Assembly (NCBI GenBank): GCA_033791445.1
Contig: JASJGS010000121.1
Location: forward strand, 1 to 64,000
Reading direction: 5' to 3'
From: JANTGF01 sp033791445
GTDB lineage: Bacteria; Bacteroidota; Bacteroidia; Bacteroidales; VadinHA17
DNA length: 64,000 nucleotides
The translations under genes and the position numbers were made by a program. Numbering within the stretch: the first letter of the stretch is position 1; each line of letters starts with the position of its first letter. Below the pieces are notes generated by a model. It was not told the origin of the DNA. It ran no database searches and saw nothing but the letters and a program-made list of their open reading frames with translations. Positions 47,370-56,182 of the stretch are shown piece by piece.

Positions 47370-47385
47370 TTTTTACTCTTTACTC

Positions 47386-47796
47386 TTGTTAAATACCCTC
47401 AGGCAAAATCCTTACATTACCTTAAACCTATTTTTTATTGGTTTAATATTAATGATATTCATTTATTCCGCGATTTTCTCTACTAAAAAAGTCAACCATC
47501 CCATCCCCTCATTTTATGAAGAATTTTCTGGCAAAGAATCTCCAACCAGTGGACTCTCAAGAAGCTTTTCTGAAATTATGCGTTTGCATTTTAAGGAGGC
47601 AAAGAAATGGAATGTCAATGGATTGCCAATATTTCTATTTTTTCTGGTTCAATTAGTTATGAGAACTACTATGAGTATAATTTTAGTCAAGAAAACTGTG
47701 AATTTAAAAACATTGATTTGGATTGATAGCATAGCATCCATCTTGCTTTTTCTACTATGCTTCAAAAACCTTCTTGCCTTCTGGAAATTTTTTTAG
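47386..47796 (+). CDS. Divergent DUF2752-like membrane protein lacking its cysteines
   Basis: A 136-residue protein with an N-terminal membrane segment, a polar loop, and two or three further hydrophobic segments. The central part SPTSGLSRSF, then AKKWNVNGLPIFLFFLVQL, aligns by eye with the DUF2752 signature CPxCGLTRxF ... NPxG. Both signature Cys are Ser here (Ser52, Ser55). It starts at a TTG at 47386, since no ATG fits. It follows the DUF4190-like gene. DUF2752 function is unknown, so the effect of the substitution is not predictable. Confidence 0.7.
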   Translation: MLNTLRQNPYITLNLFFIGLILMIFIYSAIFSTKKVNHPIPSFYEEFSGKESPTSGLSRSFSEIMRLHFKEAKKWNVNGLPIFLFFLVQLVMRTTMSIILVKKTVNLKTLIWIDSIASILLFLLCFKNLLAFWKFF

Positions 47797-47826
47797 GGAT
47801 TGTAAAATTTATCAATTTCAATATTA

Positions 47827-48675
47827 CTATAACTCCTCAATTGTGAGCGTTTTCCCAGCCCTGATTCCCCTTTTACTTAGTTCCAGCATACAACATTCAT
47901 GGTATAGATCATGTTCAAAAAATAGAATGTAGCCATTTTCATAAGCCTCCTGCATAAACATTTCCTTCTCTTTCATACTAACCAATGGTCGTACATCAAA
48001 TGACATATTGTAATGGGCAGGAATATGTACCGTGGATGGCACCAGATCAGCAGAATACACTAATTTCTTTCCCTTGTAGGAAACAATTGGAATAACCTGA
48101 CCCTCGGTATGACCATTGAAGATTCTAACCTCGAATCCAGGGAACAAATCTCCTTCCTCTTCGATAAATTTCAACCTTCCACTATCCATCATGGGTAAAA
48201 TATTTTCATCAAGATATGAGTCCTTCTCCCTTTTATTAGGATTCATAGCCCACTCCCATTGCCGGCGACTAACCCAATAGGTAGCATTGGGGAAAGTGAG
48301 TTCAAATCCCGAACCATCCGCTTTGTTTTTTACGCCACCGCCACAATGATCAAAATGAAGATGGGTAAGAACCATATCCGTAATTTCCTCGGGCGCATAG
48401 CCATGTTTTTCAAGTCCTCCCAAAAGTCCATCACCCCCATTCATATGCAGGAAACTAAAAAACTTTTCCCCTTGCTTATCGCCACAGCCATTATCAATTA
48501 AAATACGCTGCGCCCCATTGTCTACAAGTAGGGAGCGCAAAGCCCAATTGCATAGGTTATTATCATCTGCGGGGTAATACCTTTGCCATATTGTTTTTGG
48601 AACGACTCCAAACATAGCACCTCCATCTAATTTAAAATTTGATATATGAATTGGGAATACTTTTGTTTCGTTCAT
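47827..48675 (-). CDS. MBL-fold metallo-hydrolase
   Basis: A 282-residue enzyme with the metal-binding motif VLTHLHFDHCGGG (HxHxDH), the following His in FNGHTEGQVIP, a metal Asp in LVYSADLVPS, and the C-terminal His in FFEHDLYHE. Members of this branch include lactonase-like and quorum-quenching hydrolases, but the substrate here is unknown. It has no signal peptide. A TATATTTG element lies 26 bases upstream. It diverges from mpl. Confidence 0.9.
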   Translation of the reverse strand: MNETKVFPIHISNFKLDGGAMFGVVPKTIWQRYYPADDNNLCNWALRSLLVDNGAQRILIDNGCGDKQGEKFFSFLHMNGGDGLLGGLEKHGYAPEEITDMVLTHLHFDHCGGGVKNKADGSGFELTFPNATYWVSRRQWEWAMNPNKREKDSYLDENILPMMDSGRLKFIEEEGDLFPGFEVRIFNGHTEGQVIPIVSYKGKKLVYSADLVPSTVHIPAHYNMSFDVRPLVSMKEKEMFMQEAYENGYILFFEHDLYHECCMLELSKRGIRAGKTLTIEEL

Positions 48676-48700
48676 AATGATTTAAGTTATATTTTTAAAG

Positions 48701-48708
48701 CAAATATA
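48701..48708 (-). promoter_or_regulatory. -7 element (TATATTTG) upstream of the MBL hydrolase
   Basis: On the minus strand TATATTTG lies 26 bases before the ATG at 48675; CCAA at 48725-48728 gives a TTGG at slightly short -33 spacing. Confidence 0.45.
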
Positions 48709-48738
48709 ATTATCTAAAATCAATCCAACTCAGCAAAC

Positions 48739-50088
48739 ATGAAAATACACTTGATAGCCATCGGTGGAAGTATTATGCATAACCTGGCCATAGCTCTTCA
48801 TATGAAGGGATACGAGCTAAGTGGTTCAGACGATGAAATATTCAATCCGGCCCGTGAAATGTTAGAAAAGCACGCTTTATTACCTGAAAAAGAAGGCTGG
48901 GATACCAATCGTATTCATCCCGATCTTGATGCAGTAATTGTAGGGATGCATGCACGGGAAAATAACCCGGAACTTAAGAGAGCAAAACAGTTAAACCTAA
49001 AAGTTTATTCATTTCCTGAATATGTTTTTGAACAAACAAAAGATAAAAAGCGGGTAGTTATTGGTGGCAGTCATGGAAAAACTACTATAACATCTATGAT
49101 AATGCATGTCTTGAAATTCAATAAATTGGATTTCGACTATCTTGTAGGTTCAAGGCTTGAAGGATTTGAAACCATGGTTAAGCTTACTGAAAGTGCTCCA
49201 GTTGCTATTTTCGAGGGTGATGAATACTTATCTTCTCCTATTGATAGCAGACCAAAATTTCATGTCTATGAGCCAAATATTGGCTTAATAAGTGGCATTG
49301 CATGGGATCATATTAATGTATTCCCATCATATGAAAACTATCTCGATCAATTCCGGATATTTATAACCAAAATACAACCCGGGGGTTCCATAATTTATCA
49401 GGGAGATGATCCTGAGCTGAAGAAACTTATTCAGACAGACACATCGGGAAATACGCGTATCCCATACTACACTCATCCTTATGAGATTGTTGATAACAAA
49501 ACATACCTTCATAATGGTGAAAAGAGGATACCGGTGATAATCTTCGGAAAGCACAATATGCAAAACCTTCAAGGTGCTAAAACTGTTTGCAGTGAATTGG
49601 GCCTTACCGATGAGCAATTTTACGAAGCTATAAAAAGCTTTAAGGGAGCAGCCCGCCGATTGCAAATTCTAAATGAAAATGAAAATACCTGTGTATATTT
49701 TGATTTTGCTCATTCGCCCTCAAAAGTAAAAGCCACAATAGATGCGGTAAAAGAACAATATCCTGAACGAGAGTTGATTTCCATTTTTGAACTTCATACT
49801 TTTAGTAGCCTGAAAGAAGACTTTCTTCCCGAATATAAGGATACACTGCAAAGTGCGGATAAGGCATTTGTATACTATAGTCCTGATACATTGATCCATA
49901 AAAAGCTAAAAGAAATAAAACCAGGCCAAGTAAGAGACGCATTTGGAACCGATAATATTAGGGTATTTACTAATCCTGAAGAATTAAAACTGGTTCTGCA
50001 AAAAATGGACACCAGAAATAGAAACTTCCTTATTATGACTTCGGGCAATTTCTCTGGAATCGATTTTTCCCAAACTTTAGACATCTGA
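48739..50088 (+). CDS. mpl: UDP-N-acetylmuramate:tripeptide ligase (Mpl-like Mur ligase)
   Basis: A 449-residue Mur ligase. The N-terminal Rossmann domain (IHLIAIGGSIMHNLAIALH) is followed by the ATP loop GGSHGKTTITSM, the central EGDEYLSSPIDSRPKF that separates Mpl from MurC, and the C-terminal domain (CVYFDFAHSPSKVKATID). Mpl reattaches the recycled L-Ala-D-Glu-mesoDAP tripeptide to UDP-MurNAc, saving cell-wall material. MurC would lack the EGDEYLSS form. It is followed by zupT. Confidence 0.9.
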   Translation: MKIHLIAIGGSIMHNLAIALHMKGYELSGSDDEIFNPAREMLEKHALLPEKEGWDTNRIHPDLDAVIVGMHARENNPELKRAKQLNLKVYSFPEYVFEQTKDKKRVVIGGSHGKTTITSMIMHVLKFNKLDFDYLVGSRLEGFETMVKLTESAPVAIFEGDEYLSSPIDSRPKFHVYEPNIGLISGIAWDHINVFPSYENYLDQFRIFITKIQPGGSIIYQGDDPELKKLIQTDTSGNTRIPYYTHPYEIVDNKTYLHNGEKRIPVIIFGKHNMQNLQGAKTVCSELGLTDEQFYEAIKSFKGAARRLQILNENENTCVYFDFAHSPSKVKATIDAVKEQYPERELISIFELHTFSSLKEDFLPEYKDTLQSADKAFVYYSPDTLIHKKLKEIKPGQVRDAFGTDNIRVFTNPEELKLVLQKMDTRNRNFLIMTSGNFSGIDFSQTLDI

Positions 50089-50115
50089 TTTTGTTGAAAA
50101 AGATTACTTTTGAAT

Positions 50116-50937
50116 ATGGGAATTAATGATGTAGAATTTAACCAGGTCCTGTTTGCATTTAGCCTGACATTGTTTGCCGGTTTATCAACAGGCATTGGCA
50201 GTGCTATTGCTTTCTTTGCGAAACGAACAAATACGAAATTTCTATCTATAGCACTTGGTTTTTCTGCCGGAGTTATGATTTATGTGTCATTTGTTGAGAT
50301 AATTCAAAAAGCAAATGATTCTCTGGTTGCATCTCTTGGGGTAACTACTGGTTGGTGGTGGACTATTGCCTCCTTTTTTGGAGGAATTCTGCTTATTGGA
50401 CTTATTGACAAACTCATTCCATCCGTCGAAAATCCTCATGAATTAAGGGGAGTTGAAGAAATGCATGCTGAACCGGAAAAAAACCAGAAACTCATGCGCA
50501 TGGGAATGTTTACTGCCTTAGCTATAGCTATACACAACTTTCCTGAAGGTCTCGCTACTTTTACTGCAGCCCTGACAGATCCAAGCCTGGGTATAGCTAT
50601 CGCTGTTGCCATTGCAATTCATAATATCCCTGAAGGGATAGCAGTTTCGGTACCAATATATTATGCCACAAATAATAAAAAGAAAGCATTTACTCTTTCA
50701 TTTCTATCAGGGCTGGCCGAACCTGTTGGAGCTTTAATTGGTTACCTTATTTTAATGCCCTTTTTGAATGACATGGTTTTTGGAGTTTTGTTTGCTGGCG
50801 TGGCAGGGATAATGGTATTTATATCTTTGGATGAATTGCTCCCTGCAGCACAAAAATACGGAGAACATCACTTATCCATTTATGGCTTAATTGCCGGAAT
50901 GATGGTGATGGCAGTTAGTCTTATCTTATTCCTATAA
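50116..50937 (+). CDS. zupT: ZupT-like zinc transporter of the ZIP family
   Basis: A 273-residue protein with eight hydrophobic segments. The paired metal motifs of ZIP transporters are clear: IAIHNFPEGLATFTAAL and IAIHNIPEGIAVSVP. The N-terminal half has TLFAGLSTGIGSAIAFFAKR. It should import Zn2+ and other divalent ions. The ATG at 50116 is preferred over a TTG at 50110. It lies 27 bases after mpl. Confidence 0.9.
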   Translation: MGINDVEFNQVLFAFSLTLFAGLSTGIGSAIAFFAKRTNTKFLSIALGFSAGVMIYVSFVEIIQKANDSLVASLGVTTGWWWTIASFFGGILLIGLIDKLIPSVENPHELRGVEEMHAEPEKNQKLMRMGMFTALAIAIHNFPEGLATFTAALTDPSLGIAIAVAIAIHNIPEGIAVSVPIYYATNNKKKAFTLSFLSGLAEPVGALIGYLILMPFLNDMVFGVLFAGVAGIMVFISLDELLPAAQKYGEHHLSIYGLIAGMMVMAVSLILFL

Positions 50938-50950
50938 TCTGAAATTCTAT

Positions 50951-50958
50951 TATATTTG
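50951..50958 (+). promoter_or_regulatory. -7 element (TATATTTG) upstream of the 51 kb barrel gene
   Basis: TATATTTG fits TAnnTTTG and lies 32 bases before the ATG at 50991. Confidence 0.45.
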
Positions 50959-50990
50959 CAATTCTTACACCTTGTGAGGAGATATAGAAA

Positions 50991-51461
50991 ATGTTTAGAA
51001 AGATTATAGTTGGTTGTATTTTTATTTTTTTTGCGTATTCCAGTGCTTATTCCCAGGAATATTCAAATGTCATTGGAATTCGTGCTGGCTTACCTACCGG
51101 ATTAACCTACAAACGCTTTTTTGACGAAAACTCTGCCATTGAAGGAATATTAGGAACCCGCTGGCGTGGAGTTTCTATGTCATTACTTTATGAATATCAT
51201 AAGGAAACAAATCTGTATCCGGGTTTGCGATGGTACTTTGGAGGGGGAGCAGCTCTCGGATTTTACGATAATCAAAGTCCCTGGGTTGTTGGGGATGATT
51301 ATAAGGCCATCTTTGGCGTGGAAGTGGTTGTTGGTATAGATTACAACTTTGCAGAGGTACCTATAAATCTAAGTTTTGATTGGACTCCTCTATATAATAT
51401 AATTGGCTATACTGATTTCGATTTACTGCAGTTTGCTATTTCCGTACGATATATGTTTTAA
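50991..51461 (+). CDS. Small outer-membrane beta-barrel protein
   Basis: A 156-residue protein with a signal peptide (IIVGCIFIFFAYSSAYSQE) and eight or so amphipathic strands (NVIGIRAGLPTGLTYKRFF, SLLYEYHKETNLYPGLRWYF, LQFAISVRYMF) ending in Phe, as in OmpW-sized barrels. Function is unknown. It precedes the tRNA gene. Confidence 0.78.
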   Translation: MFRKIIVGCIFIFFAYSSAYSQEYSNVIGIRAGLPTGLTYKRFFDENSAIEGILGTRWRGVSMSLLYEYHKETNLYPGLRWYFGGGAALGFYDNQSPWVVGDDYKAIFGVEVVVGIDYNFAEVPINLSFDWTPLYNIIGYTDFDLLQFAISVRYMF

Positions 51462-51522
51462 CCTCGTTCTAATCAAACTATAAAGAAAAGAATTATCCCT
51501 ACTAAAAATTTTATGAAATTTA

Positions 51523-51552
51523 TTTGGAAGATAAAAAAATATTTTACCTTTG
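51523..51552 (+). promoter_or_regulatory. Complete Bacteroidota-type promoter for tRNA-Glu and rpsT
   Basis: A TTTG -33 element (51523-51526) and a TACCTTTG -7 element (51545-51552) are separated by 18 bases, the best promoter in the window. The predicted start is about 8 bases downstream, before tRNA-Glu at 51582. Confidence 0.75.
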
Positions 51553-51581
51553 CAGTCCAAACTAAAAATGCGTTTGAAAAC

Positions 51582-51653
51582 GGTCCGTTCGTCTAGGGGT
51601 TAGGACGCCAGGTTTTCATCCTGGTAACAGGGGTTCGATTCCCCTACGGACTA
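51582..51653 (+). tRNA. tRNA-Glu (anticodon TTC)
   Basis: A complete cloverleaf: acceptor GGTCCGT with ACGGACT (one G-T pair), anticodon stem CCAGG/CCTGG with loop TTTTCAT, so the anticodon TTC at 51615-51617 reads Glu codons, and a T arm with GGTTCGATTCC. The 3' CCA is not encoded and must be added by the CCA enzyme. Confidence 0.97.
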
Positions 51654-51677
51654 CAAAAATTATTTTAAATAAGAATA

Positions 51678-51929
51678 ATGGCAAATCATCAATCATCCCT
51701 AAAAAGGATAAGACAAAGCGAAAAAAAGAAAAATCATAATAGGTATTATGCAAAAACAACACGTAATGCTATTAAAAAGTTACGTGAAATTGACGATAAA
51801 AAAACCGCTGAGGAGTTTTTGCCTGAAGTAGCTGCTATGCTTGATAAGCTTTCTAAGAAAAATATCATTCATAACAACAAAGCCTCCAATTTAAAGTCCA
51901 AATTAACGAAGCACGTTAATCAATTATAA
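51678..51929 (+). CDS. rpsT: 30S ribosomal protein S20
   Basis: An 83-residue basic helical protein (MANHQSSLKRIRQSEKKK, TTRNAIKKLREID, IIHNNKASNLKSKLTKHVN) that binds the 5' domain of 16S rRNA. It is 24 bases behind the tRNA-Glu and likely on the same transcript. A terminator follows. Confidence 0.95.
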   Translation: MANHQSSLKRIRQSEKKKNHNRYYAKTTRNAIKKLREIDDKKTAEEFLPEVAAMLDKLSKKNIIHNNKASNLKSKLTKHVNQL

Positions 51930-51950
51930 GATATTATATATATAATTTTG

Positions 51951-51981
51951 AAAAGCCTTCCAACCTTGGGAGGCTTTTTTT
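51951..51981. terminator. Terminator behind rpsT
   Basis: AAAAGCCTTCC (51951 on) pairs with GGGAGGCTTTT up to about 51978 around a short A/C/T loop and is followed by T. The A-rich 5' side means it could end transcription on both strands. Confidence 0.85.
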
Positions 51982-52057
51982 ATTTCGTCCCCTGTATTCC
52001 GAATAGCCTTTACTAAATAATGACTAATTTTATCACTCTTCAAAACCATGAATAAAT

Positions 52058-52753
52058 ATGGGCGATTATAAAAATCTTCGAATTAAGGATTGGGCACTGG
52101 AAGACAGGCCCAGGGAGAAATTGCTTTCGAAAGGATTAAAAAGTCTCACAGATGCTGAACTTCTTGCCATTTTAATAGGATCCGGACAAAAAAATGAATC
52201 AGCTGTTGAAGTAGCCAAAAAGGTTCTTAACCTGGCACAAAACAATCTAAATGAACTGGGGAAATTATCCATAAATGAATTTGAAACAGTTAAGGGCATA
52301 GGTGAAACCAAAGCAATCACCCTGATCTCAGCCCTTGAGTTAGGACGTAGGAGAAAATTATCAGAATCAAAAGAAAAATACAAAATTGGTGGTAGCAAGG
52401 ATGCGTTTAACTACATGCAACCATTCCTGGAAGATCTCTCCTATGAAGAATTTTGGGTTATATATATGAACAGGTCCAACCGGGTTATTGACCAGGTAAA
52501 AATAAGCCAGGGAGGAATCTCAGGGACTGTTATTGACGTTCGTATAATTCTAAAACATGCGATTGAGAAACTGGCCTCTACAATCATTATTTGCCATAAC
52601 CACCCTTCTGGAAATCTCCAGCCAAGTAAATCAGACATTCAAATAACCAGTAAGTTAAAGGAGGCTGCAAAATTTCATGATGTAGAGCTTCTTGATCATT
52701 TGATAATAAGCGATAGCAGTTACTATAGTTTTGCTGATGAAGGAATTATTTAA
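52058..52753 (+). CDS. radC: RadC-family JAB-domain protein
   Basis: A 231-residue protein. The N-terminal helix-hairpin-helix-like part (KGLKSLTDAELLAILIGSG, FETVKGIGETKAITLISALE) is followed by a JAB/MPN metalloprotease-like fold with IICHNHPSGNLQPSKSD, the HxHx7SxxD zinc motif. The original link to DNA repair is doubtful, and the molecular role is unknown. The gene precedes the FemAB-like gene by 97 bases. Confidence 0.92.
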   Translation: MGDYKNLRIKDWALEDRPREKLLSKGLKSLTDAELLAILIGSGQKNESAVEVAKKVLNLAQNNLNELGKLSINEFETVKGIGETKAITLISALELGRRRKLSESKEKYKIGGSKDAFNYMQPFLEDLSYEEFWVIYMNRSNRVIDQVKISQGGISGTVIDVRIILKHAIEKLASTIIICHNHPSGNLQPSKSDIQITSKLKEAAKFHDVELLDHLIISDSSYYSFADEGII

Positions 52754-52850
52754 TAATTAGAATAACATAAGACATATAATAATCGGAATTAGACATTTAA
52801 AATACAATCAGATTGATCTGGGAAAATGGGATCAGTTTATTCATAATTCA

Positions 52851-53744
52851 ATGAATGGGACATTTTATGCCTGGTCCTGGTACCTTGATTCTGTTTGTGA
52901 TGACTGGGAAATCTTACTGGAGGGTGACTATGAATCTGCAATGATCTTACCCATCAAAAAAAAGTATGGGATTGCGTATTTATCACAACCTATTCTTGCA
53001 AAACAGCTTGGAGTCTTTTCAGTAAATAATTTAAGTGGAAAAAAGACACTTGAGTTTCTTCAAAAAATTCCAGGTAAAATTCAGTGGTCCAGGCTTAGTA
53101 TGAATAAATTTAATCAAATTCAATCCACTGACTGGAAGGAAACTAAACAAAAGATTTTTGAGTTAGATTTAATTTTAAAAGCGAATCAGCTAACTCAAAA
53201 ATTTTCGCAGAAAATTCTCCGACTTGTAGAGGAAGGCAATCATGACGGATTCTCCTTGGTTAAAGACCTTTCACCAAATGACTATATTAAGTTATGGAAA
53301 AAAGTGAATGACCAAACCGGCAATGCACCCACTTCTGAAGAAAATACACTAAGGCGCATTATTGCCAAAGGAATTCAGCATAGGGTGTGTAAAATATTTG
53401 GTGTTTTTTCTAAATTTAATACCCTCGTTGGTTGTGGCATATTTTTTAGTTTTCAACAGAAAATTACTCTTTTGTCTTTTATCCAGGAACCTGATGAAAA
53501 AGACCTCCTACCGGCAACCTGGATGATTTATACTTTTATTCAGGAGCATGCCGGAAAGAATTTAACTCTCCGTTTTGAATTACCTGAATTCCAAAATGCA
53601 AATTATCTAAGAAAAAGACAGGAAATAAGAAGCCGTGAGCTATCTGAAATATTTACGGGTTTTGGAGCACAGACTTTCTATTATCCAATAATAGAATCTA
53701 AAAAACCCTCTATCTGGGTTAAGCTAATGAAACCTTTCTTATAA
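52851..53744 (+). CDS. FemAB/GNAT-like protein of unknown function
   Basis: The 297-residue frame starts here at an ATG. However, in frame upstream the sequence IRHLKYNQIDLGKWDQFIHN (from 52788) leads into NGTFYAWSWYLDSV, and this looks like the conserved N-terminus of a Bacteroidota family related to FemAB/GNAT acyltransferases. That region holds no ATG, GTG or TTG before the stop at 52758-52760, so translation may start at the ATT or ATA codons near 52779-52788, or the annotated ATG is right. Other blocks are WEILLEGDYESAMILPIKKK and FELPEFQNANYLRKRQEI. The substrate is unknown. Confidence 0.65.
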   Translation: MNGTFYAWSWYLDSVCDDWEILLEGDYESAMILPIKKKYGIAYLSQPILAKQLGVFSVNNLSGKKTLEFLQKIPGKIQWSRLSMNKFNQIQSTDWKETKQKIFELDLILKANQLTQKFSQKILRLVEEGNHDGFSLVKDLSPNDYIKLWKKVNDQTGNAPTSEENTLRRIIAKGIQHRVCKIFGVFSKFNTLVGCGIFFSFQQKITLLSFIQEPDEKDLLPATWMIYTFIQEHAGKNLTLRFELPEFQNANYLRKRQEIRSRELSEIFTGFGAQTFYYPIIESKKPSIWVKLMKPFL

Positions 53745-53759
53745 TATATAAGTAAAGAC

Positions 53760-54236
53760 CTACAACTTCTTAACTATAAGTTTATCCTGACAATCATTTA
53801 GAAGTTCATTAACCGTTCTTCCTAGGACCGGGTGAATAAAGTCAGGCAGTAACTCATTTAAGGGCTCTAATGTAAACCTACGCTCATGTAACCTGGGGTG
53901 AGGAATCTTTAACTTATCATCAGAAACGATCAAATCATTATATAGTAGAATATCAAGGTCTATAACTCTTGACTGGTAGCCTGATCTTGATCGCATTCTT
54001 CCCATTTCTTTTTCAATAGCCAATAATTCCTCTAGTAGATCATGCGGAGGGAGCTTAGTTTCCACGCAAATCACCTGGTTTAGAAAGTTAATCTCATCTT
54101 GAAATCCCCAGGGCTCTGACTCAAAGACAGAGGATTCAATTATCTGATTATTAACTCTTTCACGAATGAGCAACTTCGCTTTTTCCAGCGCTAAAAATCG
54201 ATCGCCAATATTACTCCCTAAAAGAATTGCTATCAT
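53760..54236 (-). CDS. folK: 6-hydroxymethyl-dihydropterin pyrophosphokinase (HPPK)
   Basis: A 158-residue enzyme of folate synthesis that transfers pyrophosphate from ATP to hydroxymethyl-dihydropterin. It shows ILLGSNIGDRFLALEKA, ETKLPPHDLLEELLAIEKEM, the ATP and Mg2+ motif RVIDLDILLYNDL (DxD) and IPHPRLHERRFTLEPL. It is a stand-alone form, not fused to FolP. It is divergent from sppA. Confidence 0.94.
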   Translation of the reverse strand: MIAILLGSNIGDRFLALEKAKLLIRERVNNQIIESSVFESEPWGFQDEINFLNQVICVETKLPPHDLLEELLAIEKEMGRMRSRSGYQSRVIDLDILLYNDLIVSDDKLKIPHPRLHERRFTLEPLNELLPDFIHPVLGRTVNELLNDCQDKLIVKKL

Positions 54237-54338
54237 TAATATGATATTAGATTTAAAAATATAAATTGAATCATTAAATCAGATATTTCAAAAAAAAACA
54301 AAACTAAATAATAAGTTTTTATTTATTGTCTAAGCTTA

Positions 54339-54346
54339 TAACTTTG
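54339..54346 (+). promoter_or_regulatory. -7 element (TAACTTTG) upstream of sppA
   Basis: TAACTTTG fits TAnnTTTG and lies 25 bases before the sppA ATG. Confidence 0.55.
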
Positions 54347-54370
54347 TAGAACAATAAAAAACAAGAATTT

Positions 54371-56143
54371 ATGAAAAGTTTCCTAAAGTACACACTTGCA
54401 ACCATAACAGGAATTATAATTTCAACCATTATTTTAACAATCGTGTTATTTGGAATCCTTGGCGTGATGGTTTCCACAGCAGATAAGCCTGTTAGCATTC
54501 GTTCAAATTCAATATTACACCTGAAAATCAACCAGGATATTCAGGATAGAAGTTCTGTTAATCCATATGAATTTGACTTCCTAAGTTATAGTCTAAGTCC
54601 AAAAGTTGGACTGAATGATATATTGAAAAACCTGGAGAAAGCGAAAACAGATAAAGACATTAAAGGTATCTACCTGGATATTGGCTTTGCCACTCCCGGA
54701 ATATCCACACAGCAGGAAATACGTGAGGCACTGGAAGATTTTAAATCATCAGGAAAATTTATTATCGCCTATGCAAATACCGTTATACCACAATCTTCCT
54801 ACTATTTGGCGACTGCAGCTGATGAAATTTATGTCAACCCGGTCGCAATTTTTGATTTTAAGGGACTTCGTTCAGAAAAAAGGTATTATAAAAATGCTCT
54901 TGAAAAGATTGGCATAGAAATTCAGGTTCTCAGGCATGGGAAATTTAAAAGTGCTGTTGAACCTTATCTCAGGGAAGATATGAGTGATGAAAGTAGGGAG
55001 CAGACTATGGTTTATATGGGATCAATTTGGAATCATATTCTGGAGAAGATTTCTAATTCACGCAATATTTCAATAGAAGACCTGAACAACCTGGCTGATA
55101 ATCTACATATCAAGAATCCAGAGGATGCTTTTGAAGCTGGCCTTATTGATGGTGTAATTTATCAAGATGAGCTAATTGATATTCTCAAAGAAAGATCAGA
55201 GATTGATGATAAAAATAAATTAAGGCTTGTTAATGCTTTAAAATATTCTAAGGTTTCGATTTCAAAAACTGAGAAAAAAGGAATTTCAAAAGATAAAATT
55301 GCTATTGTTTATGCCACCGGTGTAATTGGCTTGGGAGATGGGTCGGAATACAGCATTGGTGGTCCTCAATTTGTTAATGCAATCAGAACAGTTCGTAAGG
55401 ATTCATCTATTAAGGCTATTGTGTTGAGGGTTAATTCACCTGGAGGTAGTGCTTTAATTTCAGAACACATCTGGCGAGAAGTTTACCTGGCTCAAAAAGA
55501 AAAACCATTAATAGGTTCTATGGGGAACCTGGCTGCCTCCGGAGGCTATTACATTCTGGCACCTGCTGATACCCTGGTAGCTCATGCAACTACCCTGACC
55601 GGGTCAATAGGTGTATTTGGTACCATACCGAACGCTGAGGAACTATTAAATAATAAGTTAGGAATTACTTTTGATGTTGCTAAAACAAATACTTATGCTG
55701 ATTTTGGATCTTTATACCGGCCATTGAAACCTGCTGAAAAAGAATATTTACAGTCAGGAATTGAAAATACATATGAAACTTTTCTTAACAATGTTAGTGA
55801 GGGGAGAGATATGGCAACTTCCAGAGTTGACTCTTTAGGACAGGGACGGGTCTGGAGTGGAATAAATGCATTGGAAAATGGACTTGTAGATGTATTGGGA
55901 GGTTTAAATACCGCTATAGATATTGCTGCTGAAAAAGCTAATCTGGAAAATTACAAAATAGTTGAATATCCGAAGTTTGAAGATCCAATTGAAAAACTTT
56001 TAAGAAGCCTTACTATGGAAGTAAGAACCAGGCATATTAAAAAAGAGTTGGGCGAATACTATAAGTACCTTAAGGATTTGAAAGAGCTGGCAACATCACA
56101 GAATATTCAAATGCGACTTCCTTATAGCCTTGACATTTATTAA
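54371..56143 (+). CDS. sppA: Signal peptide peptidase SppA (67-kDa type)
   Basis: A 590-residue tandem-repeat SppA. It has an N-terminal membrane anchor (TLATITGIIISTIILTIVLF), the catalytic Lys (about residue 193 in GKFKSAVEP) in the first half and the nucleophile Ser (about residue 390 in NLAASGGYYI) in the second, as in E. coli SppA. It cleaves leftover signal peptides in the membrane. It is followed by lpxK after 39 bases. Confidence 0.94.
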   Translation: MKSFLKYTLATITGIIISTIILTIVLFGILGVMVSTADKPVSIRSNSILHLKINQDIQDRSSVNPYEFDFLSYSLSPKVGLNDILKNLEKAKTDKDIKGIYLDIGFATPGISTQQEIREALEDFKSSGKFIIAYANTVIPQSSYYLATAADEIYVNPVAIFDFKGLRSEKRYYKNALEKIGIEIQVLRHGKFKSAVEPYLREDMSDESREQTMVYMGSIWNHILEKISNSRNISIEDLNNLADNLHIKNPEDAFEAGLIDGVIYQDELIDILKERSEIDDKNKLRLVNALKYSKVSISKTEKKGISKDKIAIVYATGVIGLGDGSEYSIGGPQFVNAIRTVRKDSSIKAIVLRVNSPGGSALISEHIWREVYLAQKEKPLIGSMGNLAASGGYYILAPADTLVAHATTLTGSIGVFGTIPNAEELLNNKLGITFDVAKTNTYADFGSLYRPLKPAEKEYLQSGIENTYETFLNNVSEGRDMATSRVDSLGQGRVWSGINALENGLVDVLGGLNTAIDIAAEKANLENYKIVEYPKFEDPIEKLLRSLTMEVRTRHIKKELGEYYKYLKDLKELATSQNIQMRLPYSLDIY

Positions 56144-56182
56144 TTGCATTGTATTCAGGAATCTATGTGAATTTCAATATAT

